From the NCBI RefSeq assembly GCF_036884655.1, contig NC_088335.1, positions 49,264,001-49,328,000 of the forward strand: a stretch of 64,000 bases of DNA. Reading direction: 5' to 3'. The notes under the pieces were generated by a model that worked only from the letters and a program-made list of their open reading frames with translations, ran no database searches and was not told the origin of the DNA. The position numbers were made by a program, and so were the translations under genes. Of this stretch, positions 44,835-56,972 are shown in pieces (position 1 is the stretch's first letter; each line of letters opens with the position of its first letter). The DNA is from Musa acuminata AAA Group. Its lineage: Eukaryota; Streptophyta; Magnoliopsida; Zingiberales; Musaceae.

Positions 44835-46110
44835 ATAATATAAAATTTTATTTAGTATCCACCTTATTTAATTTAAATCACATATATAAAGATTTGATTT
44901 TTTTTTTCTCGAAAGAGAAAGGATATATAATAGCATCAATCTAATATTTGTATAACAAAGCAAAATAATTATATGTTATCCTTATCTTTGAACGATGTGT
45001 TGAAAATGATTTATTGTACTACATCATTTGCTAGATCATGTAGATCTACATAAAAATTGAATGATTACTTCTATTGTGTATTGTCCTTTGCATATGTTGG
45101 ATGACGTGCTGAGGTTGTTTATATCCTACAAAGAGAAAAAGGAGCAATTGTCCTTTGCATATGTTGGACCATAACACACTGATTGAAAAAGGAAGAAGTG
45201 GATTAGAAACACTTATTTTAATGCCAGTCATTCTACAACTATATGATCTTAACATTTAGTGGTCAAGGCGGATTCACTACCGCAGCTTGCCATCAGTCAT
45301 TATCGACTAAACTGGTCAGCATCTTAACGTGAAGAATACATGCACTATCGACTAATTCACCAAATAGCCTTCTATGTATACGTCCCCGCTACTAAAGCTG
45401 GCCATTCTCAAATCATATTGCTCGTTCGAATCTTAATTTACGACAGCTCTCGAAAGAGAGTGCAGATCAGTTATCTTCTTGCCCTGGCTTCCTCTCATGC
45501 GTCGGCATCTGTTCCGAGTCCTCTCCAATACTTTTGTGTTGCTGACTGCGACTCCAATGGCAGGCATGGTTATCCTCGTAGCTAGCTACGTCTTTGTGTG
45601 TGTGCTTGGCGAACGAGGAATGTTAGTGCACAAGCAACTCGTGCATACATAAAAGGTTAGAACCGTGCAGGTCCAGGTTTCTGAACCATGCATGCTTGGC
45701 CAAGAGAAATTTCTTGGCAACTGGGCCATGCGGCAAAATCAAAAGGGTGGTCAGCAGTCACCTGAGAATTCTGAGAGCCTCAGTCTGTTCGTCCTGGCTC
45801 TTGTCGAGTGTTAACATCAACATCAGTCATGATGACGATTACTCTATCATCATGGCTGATGTCGATATGGTACTCCAACATTATTCATCAGCAATTTTGA
45901 GATTTAAAGATTTATTGTTTGATGTCGATAAGGAACTCCGATACTATTAATCGACGGTTTTGCGATGTAACATTATTCTGTATAGATTTTTTTGTTACCA
46001 TCTCTTGTGACCACAACCATCCAAGCTTTTTCTCGGTGCTTATCGAAGTGAACACACGTTGTTCATGCACGTCGTATTGTACTAATTTTGACACAGCCAG
46101 CTCAATCGTT
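44835..46110 (-). repeat. Arm B of the roughly 1.3-kb inverted repeat
   Basis: Reverse complement of about 36955-38290, with small indels (an extra piece near 45130-45175 repeats TCCTTTGCATATGTTGGA). It contains the plus-strand GLP exon 1 relic. Confidence 0.85.
45469..45559 (+). pseudogene. GLP exon 1 relic in inverted-repeat arm B
   Basis: Reads ISYLLALASSHASAS, then LQYFCVADCDSN, with the same start-codon deletion as the 37553-37646 relic. That shows the deletion preceded the inverted duplication. The donor has changed from GGTAGGC to GGCAGGC. There is no exon 2. Confidence 0.87.
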
Positions 46111-48950
46111 GACTTATAGTTTTTTGGATTTTCAACGTAAAAATTTTGATGTCTCACTTTGTAATTAATTTATCGTTCTACTATTTGTCCTGCTCTAGTT
46201 AATATTTACTTTTGATAATAAATTGATATTTTAAAGAGAAATTCATTTTAATGCACAAAGAGATACAATAATTATTCCATCATAATAATTTTAATACACA
46301 AAGTGAACACATGAAACTCATGTCTGCACGGAAGCACAAGGTTTGGCCGCCCGCCTTAATAGGGATAAGATAGTTCAATTTTGTTGTAGTTTGACAAGAT
46401 TTGAGGTGACAAAGCTTGCAACAAAAGCATTGGAGCAGATAGGACAAACCAAGTTCTCATGTGTACGTCCCGACGGTCTCAGCTATATCTCCTGACTCTT
46501 AAAAGACATAGATAGGTTGGCTGCGTCAGTACTTTAAGCGTGGAAATTGACTGAATCATATGCCTGAGCCAAGAGCAAAAGCTGTGATTCAACACTTGTC
46601 CGGGCTTCGTAAGATTCAGCAGTCAACCTTTCAACTGTAGTAGTTCTTTCCAGAGTGCGGAAGCATTTCAGATTCTCTCTCTCTCTCTCTCTTACATGTT
46701 TATTTACTTGAATTCTCCGATATATGGATCGGTGTGTTGTGATCGGTTACTCTCTGTTGTTTTGCCTCTTTCATGGAATAACAACCACTTTCCATGCAGA
46801 AGCCTGCGACCTGGAAAGAAGAAAGTCGAGCAAACAAGGGAGTCAGAGCATATAAGGTTGGTTACCAAGCTGGTGAAAGTGTAGAGTCTGGTGCAGAAGA
46901 TGAGCAACACAAATTGCTCTCATAACATGTAACATAAAAAGTATGGAACAATGTGTTTTTTATTCATAACATGTAACATGTAAAAGTAGATTCACAGAAC
47001 AAGGAATGAGCCTATGGTAGCTCCTAACATCCCTCAAAAAATCAATAGATCACTGGTTGTTAGTACAGGTGAGAACAAACAGATACTATTAAGATCAATA
47101 TAAGAGTTCCCCAAAAACACAAGTGTCAACTTAAATCATTCTATGATATACTAAATTATAAAAATACATAACGAAGGCGTTAAATCCAGCAAGAGTGGCA
47201 TGTGGTCCGAAAATACAATTCACAATTCAATCAATTTCTTCTTCTCGAATCTAGCAATACAATTTTTTCACACAAATAAATCCATGCCAACACACACTAA
47301 TACTCTGAACAAGCTAGATTCGACCAATGTGATGCACAAAACTAGATTCAATAGATGTGATGCGTGTCTAATTCATTAATCAAAATCAGTGTTGCCAAAT
47401 TTTGTGTCCTTGTGTGTCGGCGGATGGCTTTGATCATGCTAAAGAAAGAGAGTGAGTAAATTCCCGAGAGAAACTATATTTGCGGACACAACAAACTCAT
47501 GCACGCAAAGGAGTTGAATGCATGTGTCTGACCATAATGAGAAAAGAGAGGGCAAAGTCATGGTACAATTGAAAAAAATATAAAAGTCAAACTATGTCCA
47601 AGAAAAACAATGAAACGCAAAGATGAAAAAGATGCAAGAGAGAACCAATTCAAAACAAAGCTTAGAATGCATGTCATAAACCTGCATTCAATAAGTATGA
47701 TTTTTTACTTAATAAACTAAGGAAGAGCGATGTTGTCAAATTTTGTGCTCAATAATGGTGTCAGCAAATGGTTTTGATCATGCTGCAGAAAGAGAGTTAC
47801 TAAATTACCAAGAGAGACTAGATTTGTGGACACAACATAATGATGCACACAAAGAAGCAGGAGTTTGATCCATGTTTCTGATCATAATGAGAAGAAGGCA
47901 AAGTTATGGAATAATTAAAAATAAATATGGCAGCCAAACTATGTCCAAGAAAAACAATGAAACATATGGATGAGAAAGACGCAAAAGATAACTAATTCAA
48001 AACATATGCCAGTGGCAGCCAAGCTATGTCCAAGAAGCATGCCATAGACAGCTTCCTCAAGAAAGCCCTTTGAATTCTTTCATTTAATCAAAAGTCTAGA
48101 GAAATAACTAAAGACATTCATTAGCAGGAAAAGGAATATGACATTTTAGTGTATGCGTGGTCAGGTACCAAGGATAAGACTAAGTTAAATGAATTCTCAA
48201 AAAGGTTTAAAAAGGGAGAAATAAGAAGATATAAAGAAAGCTTTGTTCAGCTTATACAGTTTACTCTGTTGGTGTTTTCCACAAACAAACCAAAAAACCT
48301 ACAAAGCAAAACTTTGGTTTTCAGAAAGGCAGAGAACAAAATATATTAAAAAAGCCAACTGAATTAACCAACTCACATCAGTTTATTTCAGAAATTTGTG
48401 ACTGCATATTAGAAATGCCTATCTATGAAACTCACAACATAAAGAAACTATGGCCACCAAGTATCGAAAAGCAGCAAACATAGGAAAAGTAGCTGATTTT
48501 AGAAGGTCAAGATGGAGACTTTTGAGGCCCAAAGTCTGTAAACGAATAAGTAATTCCTGTGATTCTAGAACTACATAATTTATCTTGGCGATTCCAGTGG
48601 TTCTATGATTACACGAAGTCATAATGTCCATAAAGTTGTCTGAAGAAGGAAAAGAAATAAGTACAGTCACAAGAATTTTGGCTACTGTTGGACAAAATCT
48701 CAAAGTATGGTGCTTCAATTGAACCATTGATACTAGAATTTAGCATAACCATGATAACCCTTATAAAAACGGTCTACGTCTTATCCATTTTTCTATTAGA
48801 TTATATAACTGAATGGGCTAAATAAATATAAGCAGCACATAGATGCCACTGTTAAGGTGCAACATTGTTACACAAATATACATTGAAAACATATTTGGTA
48901 ACATAATGACTATTGAGACACACTTATATGTGATGCAGAAGCAAAAGTAT
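46111..48950. other. AT-rich region, no gene recognised
   Basis: A (CT)n run lies at about 46675-46692. A segment at 47400-47700 is loosely repeated at 47740-48020 (AAGAAAAACAATGAAAC near 47600 and 47947, TTTTGATCATGCT near 47433 and 47772), so a diverged tandem duplication of about 345 bp is likely. Open frames are short and without similarity. Confidence 0.5.
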
Positions 48951-48962
48951 ACCAGTATTACT

Positions 48963-50009
48963 TCAATAGCAGCTTCATCAAGTAGTGCTGCAAAGTGTCA
49001 AAACCGGTAAATTCCCTTTCTATCTCCTAGTGCCTGAAGTAGTGCCTGCCATAATAAAGAATCCGTATGCAAGCTCTTGAGCAGAAGGAAAATCACAAAA
49101 TGTAGAAGAAAAAGATAGGATTTATAAGAAATTATTGATAGAGAGATATGAGGGATTTTCATAGTTCTAACTGTTCCAATTGCAAGAGCAACGTCTTCCT
49201 TTGTATGGTGATCATCAATATGAATGTCCCCGTGGCTTTTACATTCAGATCAAACAATCCATGTAATGCCAATTGCTGCAATTTACACGACTAATTGTTC
49301 AGTGAAAACTTAAAGAAGAACCAGTTAGCTTAATGATTTTAAAAGGAAGCAACATATCTTACTAACCACAAAAAAATATATAAAGAAAGGTAAAAATCAG
49401 ATTGCCAGACATGAAATAAGGTTCCTAGTGTCATTGTGCAGAATAAGAAACCTTAACTACCATATTCATAGCATATCTTAGCAAAAAGATTATACACCTA
49501 AAGCTTATGCCTTTGTTCAGTTCAAATTTATTGATTTCATAACCCAATCCTCCTAGTTGAAACTTCTATCATAAGCATCTTTAATTTGATTGCATTTTTG
49601 CTTAGAAATATCGACTTAAGTAGACAGGTGGTGTGCCTAAGCACTTGGACTTATGCCCCTAAAAATGAAATTGCAATTTTAAGGATTCAAGGTAATTAAT
49701 TGCCATTATCATGCTGCTATATGCCTGCTTTCTTACTGTAACCATCAATAAGTCCCATTTCTGCGAAATATATGATCCGTTCATTGATTCTCTCAACTTG
49801 TCTAATATCAGAAATGACATAAATCTTGCACCTTGTGTGGTATCAACTTTTTGATGACAAACCCAATAGCAAAAGACTACTTACATCCAACATATGATCC
49901 AGAAAAGGAATCCCAGTATTGCAATTGGCAACACCAGAACCATCCAAGTTTATGTTTACATGAACACCCGTCTCCTTTATGACCCTTTTAACATCTCCAA
50001 TGCGACACA
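48963..50009 (-). pseudogene. Imidazoleglycerol-phosphate dehydratase (histidine biosynthesis) pseudogene
   Basis: Three exons are seen on the minus strand. Exon 49885-50009 reads [20 protein letters not shown] and [10 protein letters not shown]. Exon 49172-49275 reads QLALHGLFDLNVKATG and, after losing one base, HIDDHHTKEDVALAIGT in another frame; it is 104 bp where 105 are expected. Exon from 49045 down to about 48963 reads ALLQALGDRKGIYRF, then a stop where the family has Gly, then HFAALLDEA. Later exons (LDLSGRP onwards) were not found in 46-48.9 kb. Family members are plastid enzymes of the histidine pathway. With a frameshift, a stop and a missing 3' part, this copy cannot be functional. 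Confidence 0.88.
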
Positions 50010-50837
50010 CTGTGAAACTCGACAATTTATTTTAGAAAATAAAAACAAGGTTTCAGTCAAGCAGATAACAAGAGGCATTTACTAGGAAACACATATGACT
50101 GTGTCCAATCCAACGAAAGCCACCCCACAATAACAGCAAAGATTTACCTTAGAGAGAGAAAACAGAAAAGTTGTCCATGGATATTCTTAAAGAATTTTAT
50201 TTTCCTGTACAAAACCATTGAAAAAGCACAAGACATGGTTTCTCGACGAGGGTCAGAATGAACCAAATGTCGAAATTTGGGTTTCCATTGATTGACTAAC
50301 CAAGAAATACGCTCCACTAAAAATAGAAATGCCAAAACCAATTTCCAATAAATTATCATAACAAGAGCAACTTGCATCCGAATGCCTCGATCGAAGCCGT
50401 TGCCCAAGCACGAACTTGTTCGTTCCAAAACAAGAAAGGACGCCATGAACCAATCGCAGATGCCAGCGACTCAACCGGGTAAAAATTTATGTCACGCAAA
50501 AACACGACGAAAAGAAGCAATCTTGGAAGAAAAGACCGCCAAGGGAGAGTAGGTACGTGATTTGGGCGTCGCGACGGGTGCGCTCTTCTCTTGCGATGAC
50601 AGGACAGCAGCCATCGATGGCGGAGCTCGCCGGGACAATCGGAGAGACCAGACCCTGTGAAAAGTCGGATTGGGAGCCCCCGATTGGTAAGTCGGGAAAC
50701 ACCTAACCCTAGATTTTTCCAGGGTTTGGAGGAGACGAGTTGGGCGAAGGGAATTAGGGCTCAGACATTCCATGCGCTCTCGCAAGCGGCCCGTTCCCAC
50801 CAAATTAAGTTGGTGCAGTACGCAACACAGCGCCTGC

Positions 50838-50838
<1 letters not shown>
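50010..50838 (-). other. 5' flank of the dehydratase pseudogene with possible first exon
   Basis: A minus-strand frame covering about 50492-50635 reads MAAVLSSQEKSAPVATPKSR, which could be the plastid transit-peptide exon before RIGDVKR. Transit peptides are poorly conserved, so I cannot confirm it. The rest shows no similarity. Confidence 0.35.

Positions 50839-50909
<71 letters not shown>
50839..50909. repeat. Long (TA)n microsatellite
   Basis: About 70 bp of uninterrupted TA, which can form a cruciform. Tyr-Ile open frames across it on both strands are artefacts. Confidence 0.97.
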
Positions 50910-50910
<1 letters not shown>

Positions 50911-53900
50911 GCATGAAAGACAAAGAGACATTTCAGTTTAAAAGGCTCAATAGGTTAACAAATGTACATTTTTTCATAGGTAGGAGTACTTATGAATTGG
51001 CTTTCAATTGCAAGAATGTGTAGCATCACATACAAAGTCTTGATTACAAGGATGTTCTAATTACATGTTGCCTTTGGGTCCATTGTGTAGCCCCACTAAA
51101 TGCATGCATGTATGTATAGACCCAAAGTATAGCTTGTAGCACTATTCCACAGATTTACATTACTGACTTGAGTGCTGGGCATCCTCTATCATATCTCTTG
51201 CTAGCATGTAAAAAAGTACACAAGAATGCTTTGACTGAGAAGAATGATTCAAGGAATGGTGAACTTACCTTCCCTACATCTTTAATAATAAACTTCTCTT
51301 CCTGGGATACTTGCATGACCAAGAGATCACCCCCTACACAAAAGATAGATAGTCGAAATCACATAAGAGAGAAATAATATAGCAAGGATAAATATCAAGA
51401 TATGGCAGAAAATGTAACACCAGCAGATAACTGATCAAATCATTGTCTACTTTATTCCAAGTAGGGCAAAAAACACAAAAAACAGCCAACCAGGCTGAGC
51501 ATGGTTGATATGAGGGAGTAAGAGATTGGGTCCCTGGGAGATAAAATTTCAGTTTTAATCAAGCTGCAAGTAATTTGTTCAAGATGTACTCACTTGTGCA
51601 ACCCATTTGTGGAGGAATATTTGCTTTTCAAAATAATCACTGAAAAAGAAGAGGGGAACAAAAAAGAAGAAGATATTTTCTTTGCCTTTTCAGAGGAAGT
51701 TCCTAGCTAGGTTTCAATCTTTTTCCCCTCACGTTGATGGTGGACCACAGGAAATGTACAGTATGACCTAACAAAGTGTCCTGTTGTGGTGGATGCCATC
51801 ATCAATGTGAGGAAAAAAGAAAAAGGAGAGAGAAAAATCAAAGCTCACACCCCTTTTTGAACTGAGACACAGCAGTTGCACCCAATTTGTTCTGCACACC
51901 AAAGGTTGGATTCAACAGGTTCCATCGTACACAAGATTTCAATGTCAACTAGTTAACTTCAACTAGTCCATTAATCTGTCTTTGATCAATGAAGCATACT
52001 GCATTTATCAATCCATAAACATCTATACTTGTTGCGATGCACATTCAACTTATTAAATGTATGGCTACACAAGGTGCTTAATAAGGATATGATATAGACG
52101 ACAGATTCCTACACATTTTACCTAATCTTAAGTGCTTCTGTAGACCTTTGTATTAGCTCAACCATCCAACAAAAAACTAGTGTTAATTTAAAGCAAGATT
52201 TTCGTCAAAGACTTGAACCCATCTAGTCAAATTTTCCACACAATAGCAGATAGCATGCCACAAAATTATATACCCTATCACCTATTTTTATATCTAATCT
52301 GTGGGTTTTTATTGCACTTGACAAAGGAGTGTGACAAGCATTTCTCTTGTATTAAACATGTGTAAGCCTGTTGCCAAATTCAACCCATCAAAGTGGTGTA
52401 GAATTTATTCCATACTAAATTAATGCACACCTTCTAGGCCTCCAGTGCTCAATTATGAACTTGATTTCTTGAACATGAACAAACTAGATGGTCCTAGTGT
52501 TCACAAAACATGCTAATTATGTAAACAGTTGGAGAAGACACACATAAGTTACAGACCACCATTAAGCCATGACACTGATTGATGAGTTTGTGCACCAGTT
52601 GGCTAACTGATGGAACTTGTGCATGTGCTAAGTTGCTTCTTTGCAGAGTTGACTGAAAGCTGACAATTTATTGCACAAAATATTATATCTATATGTATAG
52701 GTAAGATTATAACTACAATAACTGATGTGATTATAGAACAATGAAAGGTTATGGCCATGTCGAAAGCAATTATCAGGACTACTGAAATATGGCATTTTTT
52801 TTTCCCAGAGCAGCTTCTTCTGAGCCCAACCAAGAAATGTAATTTTTTTTACCTGGCAAAAAATCTGGAATTTATACAACATTTTTGAGTTAATACATTT
52901 TATACAAAATTATAAGCAAGATACTAATACAAAAAAGACCTGTTTATTTATTTTGTTAATACAAAACAATATATCCCAAGGAAAAAAAATGCATTTATAC
53001 CCATAAACAATATTTTGAAAGAAATATATGCATACGACTGAATTTTTGGGTGGGATAAAAAGGATGGAATCAGGTTTGCTATTTGGTCATCCACCCCACA
53101 GAAAATGAAAGAATCATTTAAGACTCTAATTAACATACTGTTATGGGTCAAAATCCAACCATCCACTCGGAGTCACGTTAATGTCATAAAAAATATCAGA
53201 AATCCAAAGGTCATCACACAGTTATTAAGGCCCTTTATGGCTTGAATAAATGGGTCCCTCAGCATTGAATTACACCCTAATTATATTGTCGAAATCAATC
53301 CATTTGGGACAGGTGAGGAGCCAACCACCTCTCCACCCCATTGTGCAGGGGCACCATGAAGGTGCTCGTTTATGGTGGTCGCTTTACAGAGTTGTGATCC
53401 GACTTAATTGCTTGCAGCTCTGTTCTTCGAGTATGACATGTACTTGACTTTTATCTCTCACATTTAAGATCCAGCCACATACGTCATGTATATAGAAATA
53501 CTGTCACTGAGTGTTGCATGCATGAATAAAAATATAATCCAAGATGCTAACCGATTTTGGAATGCTATGTTCGATGAACTGCCATGTGTGATGGAACTGT
53601 TTTAATGACAAAAGCATTTTTGACAGTGAACAGCGAAAAGCCAAGTACGGATAATCACAAAATCCAATTATCAGAAAAATCAACTAAGTTTTCTAGTGAA
53701 TCATTCAGCTAAGCAACATTTATTTAGGAACAAATATAATCCACAAGTTGGAATGCTATGTGCAACGGTTCTGTTTAAACGATAAAGAATTTCTGTCAGA
53801 GACACAGCAAAAGATGATCACAGGACACAACACCTTCGGATCAATGATCAGAAGAATCATGCGAATTTTATAGTAAATGATAGTACCGTGCAAAACTATT

Positions 53901-55665
53901 TTGCAACAAATTCCACAAGTTGGAATTCTGTGTGAAATGGATCAACCTGCTTACTAGATAGCATTTTTACAGCAAAAGATATTCATGGGACCCAAAGACA
54001 TGCGACCAATGTTGAGAAGAATCATGAGAGATTTCTAGTAAATCATGGTGCTATTATGAATTTTATTTTAATCATTGCTATTATAAATGCCAAAGATGAG
54101 ATATCAGATTATCAGAAACAACATACAGATAAGTGAAACACATATAAATCAAGTTTTACCTTTGTGTCATCTCTTCTACTACTGCAGCATTAGCGGTACT
54201 GTAATCGAATGAACCTGTCTCGAAATTTTAACAATTAAATCATTACACAAGAATGAAGTTAAATATCACAATAATAAAAGACTGCTAATTGATAAACAAC
54301 AAATTGAGCAATAACATTGTCAACAACCTTTGCATTATGGTGATTGCAACCTCTGCTTTAAAGCCAAACTTTAAACATGATGAAACAAATATATTTGAAC
54401 GATGATGACATTGAAAAAGTCTATCTCACATATTTATTTTATTATTTTGTACAATTAAACAACTCAATTCAACTTAGTGACAAAATTTCCCCTTGTCTTA
54501 CTTAGTAGGACTCTCCCTTTTCCCAACTAAGACATGTCCGGTAAATTTGTGTCACGCGTTCTTTAGAAGAAAAGTTACTGTTTCATGATGATCAACATAA
54601 AATCCATTTGCATTTAGAACAGTTATTATCCGCTATATTGTCATTTATCATTGCAATAATTTTGTTTAAATTCCTTCTCAACCGTCTCATCTTATTGAAA
54701 CAAAATTTCGCTGCTCACTCTATGTTGATGATCACCTTTGAACTACACGTTCTAAACACCAATTAGATCCAACCACCACCAAACTTAAATTTGTGCCGCC
54801 TTCATGGCCTAACTACCAGCACGGCCCCGATGATAACAACCATTATCATCATGTTTTATGATGGTTACAACCAATCAATGACGGCAGTAATTATGCTCAT
54901 GCCACTATTACAACCATGAAATATTGTTAGTAACACACAACAATCTATTTTCTAAAACTCAAATGGCCTGACACCCAGACCACCCATTGGACAATGAGAA
55001 TTATACCCAAAAACAAATGTTTGACTATTTTCATTGGACAGAAATCTTAGCGGTTAAAGGCACTGCCTTACCTTTCAAATCATAGGCAACTTTTAAATTT
55101 TAGTTACCACTGTACACCCTGTACCGTACAACTTTATGATTTTCTGCACTACAACCTTCTCTGTATCATTATGTTGAATGCTCGTAACACCTACAATTAT
55201 TCCTAGACTACTTTGTTACCATGAATTGACGCAATAGTTTCACGCATCCAAGAAGTGAAACATCAGTTGGATGCAACTTCAATAAAAGGTTTCTGTTAGC
55301 GAGAGGACCACACATTCAAAAGGTATTGCACCAAGTATGCTTCACCAAACTTATCTGCTTCCCCTTCCAAGGATTCATCAACTGATGACAAAATCTACCA
55401 TGTAATCAATAAACACCATTAATCAACAGGATCTGTGAGGCTTACCAAATGATGTCCTTTGTATCTTGCATTAATTGACACTCTTAATGAGTCCCCATAC
55501 TCAGTCTTCCGGAAGCATTATTTATTAGAAAGGCGGCTTGTATTTTGTATGGCCCTGCAAACTCCTTCGGGACATTAGTTTCTTTTTTCTTCTCTCTTTT
55601 TTTCTCCTCAATTCTCCTAAATTCTCTTACCTTCTCCTTGTTTGGTGACTGGGGAGAGATCGTTG
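50910..55665. other. 4.7-kb gene-poor AT-rich region
   Basis: I see no coding similarity on either strand. A loose repeat is present around 53560-54060: TCCACAAGTTGGAAT occurs near 53740 and 53925, and a related AACCGATTTTGGAATGCTATG near 53550, with GAAAAATCA or GAAGAATCATG following in each. These are degenerate units of about 185-190 bp. Confidence 0.5.
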
Positions 55666-56972
55666 ATGGCCTTAGATGTGAGCTTGTTGGCACAGATGCT
55701 AAAAGGTTACGAGGAAGGGGAGCAGAAGAGAGAGCTCGTCACCAGGGACTTGCTAGGCGGTGGCGGGGCAGTGCTGCGATCCGCCGAGGTGGATCTCGAG
55801 CTCAGAGTCCCAGCCGGTTGGGAGAGGCGGCTTGATCTATTGGTAGATTTCTCAAGCCCATCAATTGTCTTCTTTTCTCTTCCAAATCAGTTACTCGTTT
55901 GAATTTGAATTATTAAAGTTCTTTCTCTTGAAAATATTGAACTTCTATGTGGATTAGTTGTTTGTTTAGAGTATCCACAAAAAAATGGTAGGTTTTTCAT
56001 TTTTAATCATCTCGCAGTCTTGATTTGGGTATTATGAAGAATCTCATTGTTTCTTCCATAAATCCTTTGTATAATTAAACATGAGCCAACTAACATAGGA
56101 TTCTCCTTAATTCAGAGATCAAAGACCACAAACAAAGAATTCTTGTTCTTCGATCCGATCGTTGTAGATTAGTCCTCCGTATCTGCAACCTAATTATCTG
56201 TGCGACTCCATGTCAACCTAATCTTCTTATTTGATTCGATTTATCTATATTTATAAAAGAAATTTTCTTCTTGTAAACACCTAGGGTTTTACACAACGAA
56301 AAAGAAAGAAAGAAAGAAAGAAAATCTTTTCCCCTAATAATTCACACAAGAAATCTTGTAAATTGTTGTTGTTTTTTTTATTATAACTCCATTATACTTC
56401 CTGTCAAGAAAATTTGTGTTCCGAGCTATTCTTCTTTGTCATCCGACCCTAAATTCTCGATTCAATTGCAGTCGGGAAGGACGTACCTCCAGAAGCGCCA
56501 CCATGATCCGGTGCCTATTCATCGCCACGACCCCAACCTCACACTCCCTCCGCGATCCTCCGCCACCCTCTTTCTGAAGCAGTGGGCGGCGGCGACACCC
56601 TTGGGTCACCGCAGCGTGTGCACCCTAGAGAAGGTGAAGTCCGCCCTCGAGCGCGCCGGCCGCGAAGAGCGGCCCCCTGCTGCCCGCCTCCCCGACAGCT
56701 CCCCGTCGCCGCCCTCCCGGTCGGTAGCCACCTCCTCCTCCTCCATGGCGGCCGACCGGGGCGTGGACGGCCGCGGCCCCGAGTCGCCGCCCGCGGCTAT
56801 GGCGGTCGCCGGGTGCCCGGTCTGCCTCCTCTACGTGTTCGTCTCGGTGGTGGACCCGAGGTGCCCGAGGTGTGCCGCGCACGTGCCGGTCCAGAACGAG
56901 CCGAAGAAGCGACCCAAGTTTGACCTCAACTCCCCAACCCAAATCCTTGATGGAGTCGATGACCTGAATTAA
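55666..56972 (+). CDS. Plant-specific protein with WW-like segment and C-terminal Cys4 motif
   Basis: Two exons, 55666-55842 and 56472-56972, give 225 residues. The N-terminus MALDVSLLAQMLKGY leads into VPAGWERRLDLL/SGRTYLQ, split by the intron. This resembles a WW domain (GWE, then G-x-x-Y). The middle has VCTLEKVKSALERA and a Ser/Pro-rich spacer. The C-terminus has AGCPVCLLYVFVSVVDPRC and PRC, a CxxC-(x)n-CxxC zinc-binding pattern like that of GIR1-type plant repressors. It ends with FDLNSPT, similar to an EAR repression motif (LxLxL or DLN). I know related plant proteins of this layout, but not their function. A role as a small transcriptional co-regulator is inference. Confidence 0.8.
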
